Part shown: one piece after another, positions 50,387 through 60,600 of the stretch
Layout: each line of letters opens with the position of its first letter
How positions within the stretch are numbered: position 1 is the stretch's first letter
Notes under the pieces: generated by a model
Seen by the model: only the letters and a program-made list of their open reading frames with translations
What the model was told of the DNA's origin: nothing
Databases searched by the model: none
Made by a program: the position numbers and the translations under genes
From: UBA9732 sp963599445
GTDB taxonomy: Bacteria > Spirochaetota > Spirochaetia > Sphaerochaetales > Sphaerochaetaceae
NCBI GenBank assembly: GCA_963599445.1
Contig: CAVBWZ010000007.1
Span: 1 to 64,000, forward strand
DNA length: 64,000 bases
Reading direction: 5' to 3'

Positions 50387-51295
50387 TCAACTTTCAATCA
50401 GCCCTGCATCGATGAGCTGAGCCTTAAGACCTTCAAGCTGTGCGCTGGTGGAGTTCTTGGAAGGAAGATACGGCGCACCAAGATCCAGACCAAGAAGGTT
50501 CGCATAGTCCTTCGTCGCCACAGGGAAACTGGACTTATCCATTTGGAGCCTAATAGGGTTGAGCCTGAACTGATTCTCCAAAGCCTGCTTCAAATTCCCC
50601 GCAACGAAGGAATCGTAGATGGAACACACCATCTTGGGCACAAAGTTTGCCATGCAACAAACGGCACCAACGGCGCCAACACACAAGCCGGCATAGATCA
50701 GTGTGTCCTTGCCGCACATGACCTTGAAGCCAACATCTCTGTTGCGGCGAATGAACTCTTCCGTTTGTGTGATGTCACCGGAGCTGTCCTTCATACCAAC
50801 AAGGTTCTCGTGTTCATGGGCAAGCTTTTCTACGACAGCTTGGGAGATCCCATACGAAACTCTGCCTGGGTTGTTGTACAAAAGCATTGGAGCTCCACCT
50901 ATGTTGTCTGCAATGGTGGCGAAATGGGTATAGAGCTCATCCTCACTGGGCTTTAGGAACATGGGCTGTAGAACGGACACAGCCTTGGCTCCATGCTCAA
51001 GACCCATCTGTGCCAGCCTTACGCATTTTGATGTCCTAATGGCGCCAATTCCCATGAAGATTGGAACTCTTCCTGCAGCCTGGTCTATCATTACATCAAG
51101 AATCTCTTTCATTTCGGATTCTTCCTGCATATAGAATTCACCATTGGAGCCAAAGGCAAGAATGGCGCTCACCCCGTTGTCTATGACAAAGTCCACATGC
51201 TTTCTAAGTCTTTTCTCATCGAAATTCTCATTCTCATCCAAAGGAATGGCGATTGGAGGAACGATTCCTTTAATAAAAGAAGTATCAGGTCTCAT
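50387..51295 (-). CDS. DapA-family class I aldolase/dehydratase
   Basis: 302 aa. TIM-barrel with Schiff-base lysine K169 (VGMKDSSGD), tyrosine Y140 (LLYNNPGRVSYG) and pyruvate-binding loop FGSNGEF (48-54). Members act on pyruvate plus an aldehyde or dehydrate keto-acids. The locus has GarD and GarR but no GarL (HpcH family), so this enzyme most likely splits 5-dehydro-4-deoxyglucarate into pyruvate and tartronate semialdehyde; alternatively it is 5-dehydro-4-deoxyglucarate dehydratase. True dihydrodipicolinate synthase is less likely in this context. GAGG lies 5 nt upstream of the ATG. Confidence 0.85.
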   Translation of the reverse strand: MRPDTSFIKGIVPPIAIPLDENENFDEKRLRKHVDFVIDNGVSAILAFGSNGEFYMQEESEMKEILDVMIDQAAGRVPIFMGIGAIRTSKCVRLAQMGLEHGAKAVSVLQPMFLKPSEDELYTHFATIADNIGGAPMLLYNNPGRVSYGISQAVVEKLAHEHENLVGMKDSSGDITQTEEFIRRNRDVGFKVMCGKDTLIYAGLCVGAVGAVCCMANFVPKMVCSIYDSFVAGNLKQALENQFRLNPIRLQMDKSSFPVATKDYANLLGLDLGAPYLPSKNSTSAQLEGLKAQLIDAGLIES

Positions 51296-51309
51296 ACACA
51301 CCTCAAAAC

Positions 51310-53751
51310 TCAAAACTTTTCAAACATCACCGCAGGTTCGACATTGACTTTGACGTTTTCAAAGGTCGCATCTGCGTTTATGACCCTAATCCCCCTGTAG
51401 GATGATTCGGGAATCCCCATGCACATCTCAGGTTCTGTGTTCTCTTCGATTGCATCGGTCAAAGTGAAAGAGCAATCCCTGAACACCACATTCTGAAGCT
51501 CAGACTCAGGAAGCCCAGCGATGAAGCCGGCGCTGTTTCTACACTCCTGGGCATGGACGTTCTCGATCAGGACGTTCTTGATGACAGGAGTATCCTCAGT
51601 GACAGGGAAAGGCTTCAAAGAGAAGAGAGAAGGATCATCTGAGCCGCAGCGATAATACATGTTGATGGAAATTGGACAAATGACATCCTTCATGTAGATG
51701 TTGGAAGCAACGATATCAGTCATATGTCCGCCTCGGCAACGTCTTGTCTTGATCCTTATACCTCTATCAGTACCAAGGAACCTACAGTTCTTTACATAGG
51801 CGCCTTTGACGCCACTTGCAGTCTCGCTGCCTACGACAAAACCACCATGGGCGTTTCTAACGGTACAATTGCAGACACTGATGTTCTCAGACCTCTGGAA
51901 CTGCATCATTTCCTTGCCGCTTCCACATTTCACGGCGATTCCATCGTCACCAACATTGACATCACAGCCCCTGACCTCCACATTCACACAGGACTCTATG
52001 TCGATGCCGTCTGTATTTGGAGAGTCAGCAGGGTTGCTGATAACGATGTCCTTGAACAGCACATTCGTACTGTTTATTGGGTGGATAGTCCAAAACGGGC
52101 TATTGATAAGCGTAATACCATCAATCTTGATGTTCTTTGAATCCAATATCTGAAGCAAGGCAGGACGCAGGAACTGACAAGGTCTACCACCTCCACCACC
52201 TGGTTCATTGAGATAGTTGGGGTTCAAGCCGGCAAGCCTCTTTTCAATAGGCAGACCAGGAGTGGCTGGACGCCCGCCGTTCTTCCACTTCCAGATATAA
52301 TCCCACCATTTCTGGCCATGGCCATCCAGAGTTCCAGCGCCCTCGACCACAACGTCATTTGCATTGTTGATAAGAAAACAAGGATGCATAGCCCAACAGC
52401 ACACGCCTTCCCAACGGGTATAGATAGGAGGATACTCCTCAAAATCATCCACGTAATCCAAGACGGCACCCTTCTCGAAAACCAAATGCGTATGGGATGG
52501 CACATCGATCGGACCCACCTCGTAATGCCCCGCAGGAACCACAACGGCCTTCTTGCCGGCATTCTCCTTCAACACGGCATTCAAATCCTCGCCTGATTTC
52601 AATACATGGACTTTCCTGTTCAACTGAGCCGGAAACTCCAGCTCCAACGCCGCCGATATGAACGGCCCCACCCCGTGCAGGTTGTCTGTAACCCGAGGCT
52701 CTCCCTCTGTATAGTACTTGAAGTCGGCCGGCCTATACGGTCCGTCATCGGAGGCGCGTCCCAGACCTGCACTCCTACAGATGTCATGCAAGAAGAGCTC
52801 TCCTCTCTCATTGACGGTCACAGAACGCTCGCACAGCCCTGAAAATGCCACTTGGGCAGCCTTCCTGTAGGATTCATCCAAGAACCCAAGCCTATTCATC
52901 TTGGCAAAGAAGTACACGAACATGCACGTGGACGAGCTTTCCAAGTAATTCGCACCCTCGCCCGCCTTGTCCATCACCTGGTACCACATACCACTCGTCT
53001 TGTCCTGGTATCGCAGCACCACAGGAGCCAGCTGCATCGCCAACCTAAGGAGTCTAGCCCGATATCCTTCAAAGGTCTCCTCTTCAGGGACAATCTCAAG
53101 GAGATCGGCCAAAGCCATGACATACCAACCCAGAGCACGTGCCCAGACCTCTTTGCTCCGCCCCGTTTCAGGATCGCACCAAGGTTGTTTGCAGGACTCG
53201 TCCCAAGCGTGTCTCAGGAGGCCCGTATCCTTGTCAAGCGTCTTCTCATAGACCAGTTCGAATTGGTAGACAATGTCCTCAAGACACTCCTTGAGCCCAC
53301 CGAATTCCTTGGTATATGAAGCATAGAAAGGCCCCTGCATGTAAAGGCCATCCAACCACATCTGGTTTGGATATCTCTTTTTGTGCCAAAAACCATTGGA
53401 TGGAGTTCTAGGCTGCCCCTGAAGCTGCCTATAGAACATATCCAACGCTGTCTTATATTTCTTCTGTCCGGTAAGCTTGTAGAAATCAATGACGAGATTC
53501 CCCATTCTCACCTGGTCCATGCTGTAATCTTCGAGTTTATAGGTAGTTACCACACCATCTTCTGGAATGTAGCAATTGATCATGTCATCGACATAATTGA
53601 AAATCTCTTCGTTTCCGAGAATCCTGGAAGCCCTGAGGAGAGCCTCAAGCAAAATGGAGGATTTATAGCTGTAAGGAGCGTTCTCCTTGTCGTATTTTCT
53701 CAAAGCAGACAGACTCATGCGTTCTGTCATGGATTTTCTTGTATCAATCAT
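51310..53751 (-). CDS. GH105 unsaturated uronyl hydrolase fused to GH28 polygalacturonase
   Basis: 813 aa, no signal peptide. Residues ~15-370 are an (alpha/alpha)6 GH105 domain: MWLDGLYMQGPFYASY with catalytic D134, RHAWDESCKQPW and RSKEVWARALGWYVMAL. Residues ~380-800 are a GH28 beta-helix: SPFWTIHP (551-558), NTDGID (579-584), GDDGIAVK (601-608), AHGGFVVGSE with H635, and RIK (666-668). Thus one protein could remove the unsaturated uronate end left by lyases and hydrolyse the galacturonide chain, inside the cell. Starts at ATG 53751 with a weak GGTGA. Downstream of the binding-protein gene behind a strong hairpin. Confidence 0.92.
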   Translation of the reverse strand: MIDTRKSMTERMSLSALRKYDKENAPYSYKSSILLEALLRASRILGNEEIFNYVDDMINCYIPEDGVVTTYKLEDYSMDQVRMGNLVIDFYKLTGQKKYKTALDMFYRQLQGQPRTPSNGFWHKKRYPNQMWLDGLYMQGPFYASYTKEFGGLKECLEDIVYQFELVYEKTLDKDTGLLRHAWDESCKQPWCDPETGRSKEVWARALGWYVMALADLLEIVPEEETFEGYRARLLRLAMQLAPVVLRYQDKTSGMWYQVMDKAGEGANYLESSSTCMFVYFFAKMNRLGFLDESYRKAAQVAFSGLCERSVTVNERGELFLHDICRSAGLGRASDDGPYRPADFKYYTEGEPRVTDNLHGVGPFISAALELEFPAQLNRKVHVLKSGEDLNAVLKENAGKKAVVVPAGHYEVGPIDVPSHTHLVFEKGAVLDYVDDFEEYPPIYTRWEGVCCWAMHPCFLINNANDVVVEGAGTLDGHGQKWWDYIWKWKNGGRPATPGLPIEKRLAGLNPNYLNEPGGGGGRPCQFLRPALLQILDSKNIKIDGITLINSPFWTIHPINSTNVLFKDIVISNPADSPNTDGIDIESCVNVEVRGCDVNVGDDGIAVKCGSGKEMMQFQRSENISVCNCTVRNAHGGFVVGSETASGVKGAYVKNCRFLGTDRGIRIKTRRCRGGHMTDIVASNIYMKDVICPISINMYYRCGSDDPSLFSLKPFPVTEDTPVIKNVLIENVHAQECRNSAGFIAGLPESELQNVVFRDCSFTLTDAIEENTEPEMCMGIPESSYRGIRVINADATFENVKVNVEPAVMFEKF

Positions 53752-53766
53752 ACTTGTTTTCACCAA

Positions 53767-53807
53767 AAGGAAGGGGTTGCAAGCGTGCAACGTACAACCC
53801 CCTCCTT
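53767..53807 (-). terminator. Hairpin between binding-protein and GH105-GH28 genes
   Basis: Stem GGGGTTG (53773-53779) with CAACCCC (53795-53801), extended by AAGGA/TCCTT, followed on the minus strand by TTCCTTTTGG. It could be a partial terminator or an mRNA-stabilising stem that keeps the binding-protein transcript abundant. Confidence 0.6.
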
Positions 53808-53830
53808 ACAACATCAAAAACTATACAGGA

Positions 53831-55402
53831 TTACTGAAGAAGTCCGTTTGCAGAAGCAAAGTCATAGCCGGCCTTCTCCCAAGCAAGTCCGCCGATTTCG
53901 TCAAACTGCTTCACGAATGCATCCCAGTTGCTCTTTGTAAGCTCTCTCGTTCCGTTGAGGAATTCAGCGATACCCTGCTGATAGAAAGTCGTTACGTCTG
54001 TGCTGGTCGGTGCTGGCATGCTGTTCTGACCTGGAGTGTTCGTCCATGTCTTGCTCTGCATCTCAAGAAGGACATCACCGGCGCTCATGCGCTTCTGTGA
54101 AGTTGCAGTGATGTATGCAGGATAGCGAAGAGCGATTTCCTGAGCGTTGCTGTAGTTGAATGCGCAGTTTCTGAGCTGGATGTACTTCTGACCATCAGCG
54201 CTGTTGTAGCCAAGGGATCCAAGGCTTGCATCTGACTGAGGAAGACCATCTGCATCAAGGATGTAGTTCTTTCCCTCTTCGCCATATCCGCAAAGGAGGT
54301 AGCCCTCTCCATAGCTCATCCACTCGAACATCTCAACGATCTTCTTTGCCTTCTCTTCCGAGACATCGGAATTGATTGCATAGATTCTCATACCCTGGCA
54401 GCGTGGTCCAACAGACTGGTCGCCGTTTGGTCCAATAGGAGCATCGATGACCGTGAAGCTTCCAGTTGGGAAGTTGTCGTCGAATGGCTTGTAGTTGTTC
54501 TGGCTGGCATAGGCGGAGTTCTGCTCTCTGAAGACGCCGAACTTGCCCTGCTTCCATGCAGCACGGAAGTCATCCTTCTTGTAGGACATCCAGTTTGGAT
54601 CGATGACACCGGTGTCTATGCATTTCTTGAAGAACACCATCCAATCGTAGTAGTTGGCATCGTGGATCTTAAGGCCAAAGTTGCTTGCACTCATGTTCCA
54701 AGTACCTTCAACACCAAAAGCACCCATCAAAGGCTCGAAGCGGCGGCCAGGATAGATTTCATAGGAGACAGTCTCTTCTACGAAGGCGCCAAAGCCATAG
54801 GTATCGTTTTTGCCGTTGCCGTCTGGGTCATTGTATGTGAAGGCATAGAGGACATCGTAGAGTTCGTCCAAAGTCGTAGGAACGGAAAGGCCAAGGTTGT
54901 CGAGCCAGTCCTGTCTTACCAAAAGACCTTCGTTGCCGGTAATTGCAGATGGAGTTGCGAAACCGTAGATTCTGCCTTCGTATGTGACATAGTTCTTTGC
55001 AGCATCGTCGAACATGACAGCACTTCTGTTCGGCATAAGATCATAGTAGTCCGTTACATCAAGGACCATACCGTTCTTTGCAAGGTCAGCCCAGACTTCC
55101 CTTGAGCATGTGAAGAAGTCAGGAAGTTCGTCTGCAGCCGCCATTGCTCTGACCATGAGGTCCTGGTCGTTTGGGTTCGATGGAAGCATCTGAAGCTCAA
55201 GCTTGATTCCAAGCTTATCTTCAAGAACAGCATAACCTGCCCAGTCAGCTGGAAGAGCACCGGCCTCAGTCTGTGTTGCAGAATAAAGCATTGCGATGGT
55301 CATTGGTCCAGTAGTTGTCGTCGTAGCTTCACTGCCACCCTGTGCAAAAACAAAGCTGGAAGCAAGAAGGGCAACAAAAAGAACAATAAGAGTTTTTTTC
55401 AT
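53831..55402 (-). CDS. Oligosaccharide ABC transporter solute-binding protein, YtcQ/LplA type
   Basis: 523 aa. Sec signal peptide (1-20) ending SFVFAQGGSE; the following glycine- and threonine-rich linker resembles spirochaete binding proteins. Family 1 extracellular binding protein of the large LplA/YtcQ class (about 500 aa), with QDWLDNLGLSVPTTLDELYDVLYAF and DPDGNGKNDTYGF, the latter a calcium-like loop. Pairs with the two permeases encoded just upstream; the ATPase is missing from the locus, as usual in this class, which borrows a shared MsmX-type ATPase. AAGGAGG 9 nt upstream. Ligand predicted: pectic or rhamnogalacturonan oligomers, from context. Confidence 0.9.
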   Translation of the reverse strand: MKKTLIVLFVALLASSFVFAQGGSEATTTTTGPMTIAMLYSATQTEAGALPADWAGYAVLEDKLGIKLELQMLPSNPNDQDLMVRAMAAADELPDFFTCSREVWADLAKNGMVLDVTDYYDLMPNRSAVMFDDAAKNYVTYEGRIYGFATPSAITGNEGLLVRQDWLDNLGLSVPTTLDELYDVLYAFTYNDPDGNGKNDTYGFGAFVEETVSYEIYPGRRFEPLMGAFGVEGTWNMSASNFGLKIHDANYYDWMVFFKKCIDTGVIDPNWMSYKKDDFRAAWKQGKFGVFREQNSAYASQNNYKPFDDNFPTGSFTVIDAPIGPNGDQSVGPRCQGMRIYAINSDVSEEKAKKIVEMFEWMSYGEGYLLCGYGEEGKNYILDADGLPQSDASLGSLGYNSADGQKYIQLRNCAFNYSNAQEIALRYPAYITATSQKRMSAGDVLLEMQSKTWTNTPGQNSMPAPTSTDVTTFYQQGIAEFLNGTRELTKSNWDAFVKQFDEIGGLAWEKAGYDFASANGLLQ

Positions 55403-55444
55403 TTAAAGTTTCCTCCTTTTAAATGATTGCAAGTTTATAGTTTA

Positions 55445-55467
55445 CAGGACGCTTTTCCCTCGTCCTG
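55445..55467 (-). other. Intercistronic hairpin
   Basis: Stem CAGGACG (55445-55451) with CGTCCTG (55461-55467) between the second permease and the binding-protein gene. No U-tract, so more likely an mRNA-stabilising stem than a terminator. Confidence 0.55.
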
Positions 55468-55478
55468 CAAAATCCCAG

Positions 55479-56381
55479 TCAACCTTTGACACTGCCTGCC
55501 AAAGTTCCCTTTGTGAAATATTTCTGAATGAACGGATATGCAACGACCATAGGGATTGCACTGATGAAGACGGATGCGGCCTTGATCGCCTCGATAGGGG
55601 CGGAACCAAAGGCACTGGCCTCCAGGTTGTCGTTCATGCTTGCACCAAGCAGGATGTCCCTGAGAAGAAGAGGAAGAGGCTTCAGAGAGCTCTTCTGCAA
55701 GTAGAGCAGGCTTCTCATGTAGTCGTTCCAGAAAGCAACTGCATAGTACAGTGCAATGGTCATGATTATAGCCTTGGAAAGAGGCAGGATGATCTTGAAC
55801 ATGATCTGGATGTCATTGCAGCCATCGATGAAGGCGCTTTCTCTCAGGTCGTTTGGGATGCCTTCAAAGAACTGCCGCATGATGATCATATTGTACGTGT
55901 TGATTGCAACAGGCAAAAAGACCGATGCCAACTTGTTCACCATCCCCAGTTTGGAAATCAGCAGGTAGGTGGGAACGACTCCAATGTTGAACACATAGGG
56001 TATCATGACGAAGATGACGATCCACTTCTTTCCAGGAACGCCCTTGACGGAAAGGGCATAAGCCATAGGAACGGTAAGGAAGAGGGCCACACAAACACCC
56101 ATTACAGTGATCTTCACACTGTTGAGGAAGGCGCTTAGGAAGCCCGAATTGCTCAAAAGGGCCTTGTAGGCAAGAGTCGACCACTTCCAAGGAGCAAGGA
56201 ACATACCCTCAAGATAGGAGCCGATATAGCTGGCAGGCCTGAACGAAAGGGTGATTGTACTCCAAATGGGGATGAAGATTACGACCAACAGGATTGCAAG
56301 GAAGAGGCGAACGCAGATCTGGAACACCTTGTCGCCAGAAGTAAGTTTGACAGAAACCGAACCATTGTTTTTCTTGGACAT
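55479..56381 (-). CDS. Oligosaccharide ABC transporter permease, YtcP/LplC type
   Basis: 300 aa with six membrane helices. The EAA loop reads ESAFIDGCNDIQIMFKIILPLSKA. C-terminus is QKYFTKGTLAGSVKG, a typical ending of this permease class. ATG 56381 lies 7 nt after GGAGG; the GTG two codons earlier is too close. Sits between its partner permease and binding-protein genes. Requires an ATPase encoded elsewhere. Confidence 0.93.
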   Translation of the reverse strand: MSKKNNGSVSVKLTSGDKVFQICVRLFLAILLVVIFIPIWSTITLSFRPASYIGSYLEGMFLAPWKWSTLAYKALLSNSGFLSAFLNSVKITVMGVCVALFLTVPMAYALSVKGVPGKKWIVIFVMIPYVFNIGVVPTYLLISKLGMVNKLASVFLPVAINTYNMIIMRQFFEGIPNDLRESAFIDGCNDIQIMFKIILPLSKAIIMTIALYYAVAFWNDYMRSLLYLQKSSLKPLPLLLRDILLGASMNDNLEASAFGSAPIEAIKAASVFISAIPMVVAYPFIQKYFTKGTLAGSVKG

Positions 56382-56393
56382 CCACACACCTCC

Positions 56394-57494
56394 TTAGAAC
56401 AGAGAATTTTCAGTGAACTTCTTGGAAGCCCAGTTGGAGACGAACAACAGAGTCATACCAATGACACCCTTGAAGATGCCGGCTGCCGTTGCAAGACTGA
56501 ACTGACCATTGATGGTTCCCCTGTAGACCCAGGTGTCGATGATGTCGCCAACGCTGTAGACAGCTGGGCTGTACAGCATGTACAACTGGTTGAAACCAGC
56601 ATCCAGAATGGTACCAATCTTCATAAGAAGGACTACAACGATGACAGGTTTGATTGCAGGAAGGGTGATGTACCTTACCCTCTGCCAGCTATTCGCTCCC
56701 TCGACCGTTGCAGCCTCGAAGAGCGTTCCATCAATACCCATAAGGGCGGCAATGAAGATGATTGCACTCCATCCCATCTCCTTCCAGGCATCGGAAAGGA
56801 TGACGATGATTGGGAAGGCCTTTGGATCTGTAAGGAAGTTCCTGGGTGTTCCGCCAAACAGCTTGATGATGTCGTTCAAAATACCCTGGCTTGGAGAAAG
56901 CAGGGAAAGCAGGATTCCATACATGATGACCCAGGAGAGGAAGTGAGGAAGATATGACAATGTCTGAACCACTTTCCTCAAAGGTGCACGGGTACACTCG
57001 TAGATTGCTATTGCCAGGAGAATCGACAAAGGAAGGCTGACAAGCAGTTTTCCAAAACTGTACATAAGCGTGTTTCTGATCAGATCCCAGAAATAGTATG
57101 AGCCAATGAAGGTTTTGAAATTCTCAAGGCCAACCCAGGTACCACCGGTGATTCCGGTTCTCTTCAAGGAAACAAAATCCCTAAAGGCGATCTGGGCGTT
57201 CCAGATTGGAATGTACTTGAAGATGAAGTAGTACACCAAAGGGATGATCAGCATGAGGTAGATGAACTTATGCCTGTTGATCTCAGCAATCAAAACCTGA
57301 TTCTCAGATTTCTTGAAAGTCTTTTGCTTTTCCTTAAGATCAGCTTTGACAGAACCAAGAGCCAAAGTCGCTGCATTGATTTCACTGTCATTGTTTTGTT
57401 TTTCAGCGGCTTTAAGACTTGCAATGAGAGATTTCTTTTTTGCTTTCAAAGATTCAATCTCAAGATTCAATGCATAATTCTTTCCACTTCTCAT
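56394..57494 (-). CDS. Oligosaccharide ABC transporter permease, YteP/LplB type, with N-terminal coiled coil
   Basis: 366 aa. Residues 1-75 are highly charged and predicted coiled coil (NLEIESLKAKKKSLIASLKAA...), an unusual addition for LplB-type permeases, which normally begin close to the first helix (here ~76). Six helices follow, with EAA loop EAATVEGANSWQRVRYITLPA. First gene of the pectin operon. The start has only a weak ribosome site nearby; AAAGGAG lies 34 nt upstream, inside a possible 10-codon leader (57509-57541), with a small GTCTA/TAGAC stem between them. Confidence 0.9.
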   Translation of the reverse strand: MRSGKNYALNLEIESLKAKKKSLIASLKAAEKQNNDSEINAATLALGSVKADLKEKQKTFKKSENQVLIAEINRHKFIYLMLIIPLVYYFIFKYIPIWNAQIAFRDFVSLKRTGITGGTWVGLENFKTFIGSYYFWDLIRNTLMYSFGKLLVSLPLSILLAIAIYECTRAPLRKVVQTLSYLPHFLSWVIMYGILLSLLSPSQGILNDIIKLFGGTPRNFLTDPKAFPIIVILSDAWKEMGWSAIIFIAALMGIDGTLFEAATVEGANSWQRVRYITLPAIKPVIVVVLLMKIGTILDAGFNQLYMLYSPAVYSVGDIIDTWVYRGTINGQFSLATAAGIFKGVIGMTLLFVSNWASKKFTENSLF

Positions 57495-57654
57495 TTGGTA
57501 CTTGCCGTCTACAGGCTATAGACAGTCTCTCCTTTTTTCATCTTGGGAACAGTCTATATCGAACCAAATTTAACTTATATTACCTGTTTTTGTACTTTTC
57601 CGACCTTGCAACTCTTCTTTAATATACTTTTATATATCCTTTCCACCCTTTATT

Positions 57655-60600
57655 TCATCTCTTCTTCACCTTGACCGGACTGTAGCCTTTTATCTTCTTG
57701 AAGACCCTGCAGAAATAAGCCTGGTCCTGAAAACCCGTTTCATTGGAGACTTCGTTGACCGACATTCCAGTGTTCCTGAGCAGATTCTCTGCAAGCCATA
57801 TCCTGTATCTGTTGAGATACTCCCAAGGAGAGAGACCCAATTCCTTCTTGAAGATTCGAGTCAGATAGTCTTCGGACGTATGGACTTCGTCCGCCACCTG
57901 CCATCGGCTTATGGGCAAAGTGGAATGCTCACACAGGTAGAGTTGGGCCTTCTTTACGATTTGGCCTGTCAAAGGGGCAAGCAGCTCAGAGCCTCCAAGG
58001 ATGGCACGGACACGCATGGCGAATTCATCGCTTTCAAGAATGCAGGAGTTGACGAACAAGATGTTGGGGATGGTGCTCATCTCATGGATAAGTTGGGCGT
58101 TGATGTAGTCCGAGCAAATGATTATAGGGGAAAGGTATTTTTTCCTTATGCCATGCAGGCAATCCACAAGCCTCCCCTGTGCCAACTCATTGGATTCGTA
58201 CTGCTCAATGGTGAAGATGGCAAGTCTTGGATTGTATCTACGGAACATGGAAAGCACATTGGAGAAATCACAGGCTATGATATTGGGACTCTGTAGCCAG
58301 CGATGCAGGTTTTCAGAAAGAGGCCCCACTTGAAGAAGGACCCTACCCTTTGCCTCCACATAGGAGCGCATGGAATCTTCAAAGGTTCTTTGCTTGGAGC
58401 ACTCAAGGCAGACGAAAGGCAGTTTTCTGTAGACATCGTTGGAAATCAGACTCCAAAGAACGGTCAACGCATTATAGCCCTTGAAACCACCATCCCAATA
58501 GACCGCACTTGTGCCAGGAGGCAGACGCCTTTTTACAGCGAGCGCTGCACCATCCAGTTCAAGGAACTTCACCCCGTCGAAATTGGAATCGGTAGCATTT
58601 TCAGTATTGGTAGCAAAGCCAGGCGTTCCATTTATAGGCGTTCCATTTATGCATGCAACAATTGCATTCTCTCCAATTGCAGAAGGCGTAGAACCATCCA
58701 ATGTTGGATATGGCAATGTAATCGAAACACCATGGCTCTCGATCAAATAGTTGCCGTTGTGTAGTAGAACAATCTGCTTGGCATAGTCCAACGAAGAGTT
58801 CTCACTGTATTTCCACATCTCATTTCCATCAAAGACTTTGATCTTCACACCGTTTCTACCCATATAGGCCGTTATCTGAGAGTTGGGACCAATCTCGGAA
58901 ACGATGATTCCAATGGTTTTCCTAAAAAGCTTTTCATCCAGCATCACACAAGCCAAAGGTCCATCATCCTTATAGCAGGCAAAGCCCTTTAGGAAGTCGG
59001 ATACACTTGTGCAGTTGCAGTTAAGTTCAAGTTCACCAGTAGAGATCAGAGATAGATCAATGGTTCTCTTGACATCAACGATTCTATTGTTTATTTCATT
59101 CCTCGCACTCTCTTCCAATTGGGAATTCAGCACAAGATTTGAAATCTCTGTAAGCGGGCTTCTAAGATTTTCTGTGACATTTGCGAAGAAATGCGTTCGT
59201 GAGAGGTCTGCCTGTTCAGCGGATTCCTGGGCTCTTCTTGCCGTCTCGAAAAGTCTGGCGTTCTTTATCGCGCTAGAAACGGCGCTTCTGACTTCTTCGC
59301 ACATGAAGCCATCGAATCTACAGGTCTTAAGAAGGAGATAACCCATGAACTCGGTCTCTGAGCAAAGAGGTGTAGCAATCCAGACTCCGGGGTCCAACAA
59401 TGTCCCCATACTGGATGGAACCAGCATGTTTTCAGGGAACTCCATTGATTCAGACCCTTGACGTATCAGAAGAGACTTCCCTCCATCATTATAAACCAAA
59501 TGGATTTTGGAAAAACCAAGAGTCCTTGCATTGTTGTTCAGGACTGCAACGATTTCCTGGAAATCGCTTGTCTCCAACAGCTGGTTGCTAAAGGAATTGA
59601 AAACCCTTCTGCTGTTGCGTTCGTCAAAACTCAGCCTGGACATACGATTGTCCAGGAAAGAAGGAACGATGGAATAGGCGTTCTTGGAAAGCAACGAATA
59701 CTTCTCTTTTGAAAGTATGTCCTTGAATCCGTTTATGACCTTGAGGACCTCATGGTTGTCAGCCCCCACCTCAAATAGTTTTTCCAATAGAAAACGAACA
59801 TTGACTTCTGAAGGCTCTTTGACAACACGGTTGATTATCCCCCTGGCCGCTACGGAGGAAAATCCAAAATCCTTCACCAAATGCGCTGCAAGGTCAGAGG
59901 CGCTGGAAATTGCAGATGAAAACTCAAAAGCCTCGCAGCCGCAGCTCCTTCTTATGATTGGCGTGGTGTCCAACTCTTTGTCATAGCACCGTTTTCCTTG
60001 GGCCAATGAATAGAGAGTGCTCAATGCGGCCTTGCCAATGCCTGCATATGGAAGCCTTACCGTAGTGGCAGGGACATTCAAAAGCCTGGAGTCTATTGAA
60101 TCGTTGAATCCACAAATGAAAACATTCTCTCCAACAACATACCCATAGGACTTAAGGACCTGCTCCGACTCGTACATCATAAGGTCGCTGGCGCAGACGA
60201 TCATGTCAAAATCGCGACCAGGACGCAGATTCCTGGTTTCAAGCATCTTTCTAAGCCCTTCACCGCCTTGGGTCCATTCGGTAGGCTCAGAAATCAGATT
60301 GCAATCTATTGGAATATTGTTTTCCTTCAATGTATCCAAATAAGCCTGATATCTCTTCATGGAGGAATTGTGGTTGAGAGGCCCTCTAAGATATAGGATC
60401 CTTTTGGCGTGGTGAACCGTAATACAATGCTGGACAAGATATCTTGACCCCTCATAGGCATTGAAACAAATATTGGGGATCTTTGGAAAAGATTCGGATT
60501 TACCATCAATCGTAACAAGAGGCTTGGAGAGGATTCCCTCAAAACGCTTCAATACGACAGTCGAGTCTACATTTCCAGAAAGGGAAGAGCTCCAAATGAT

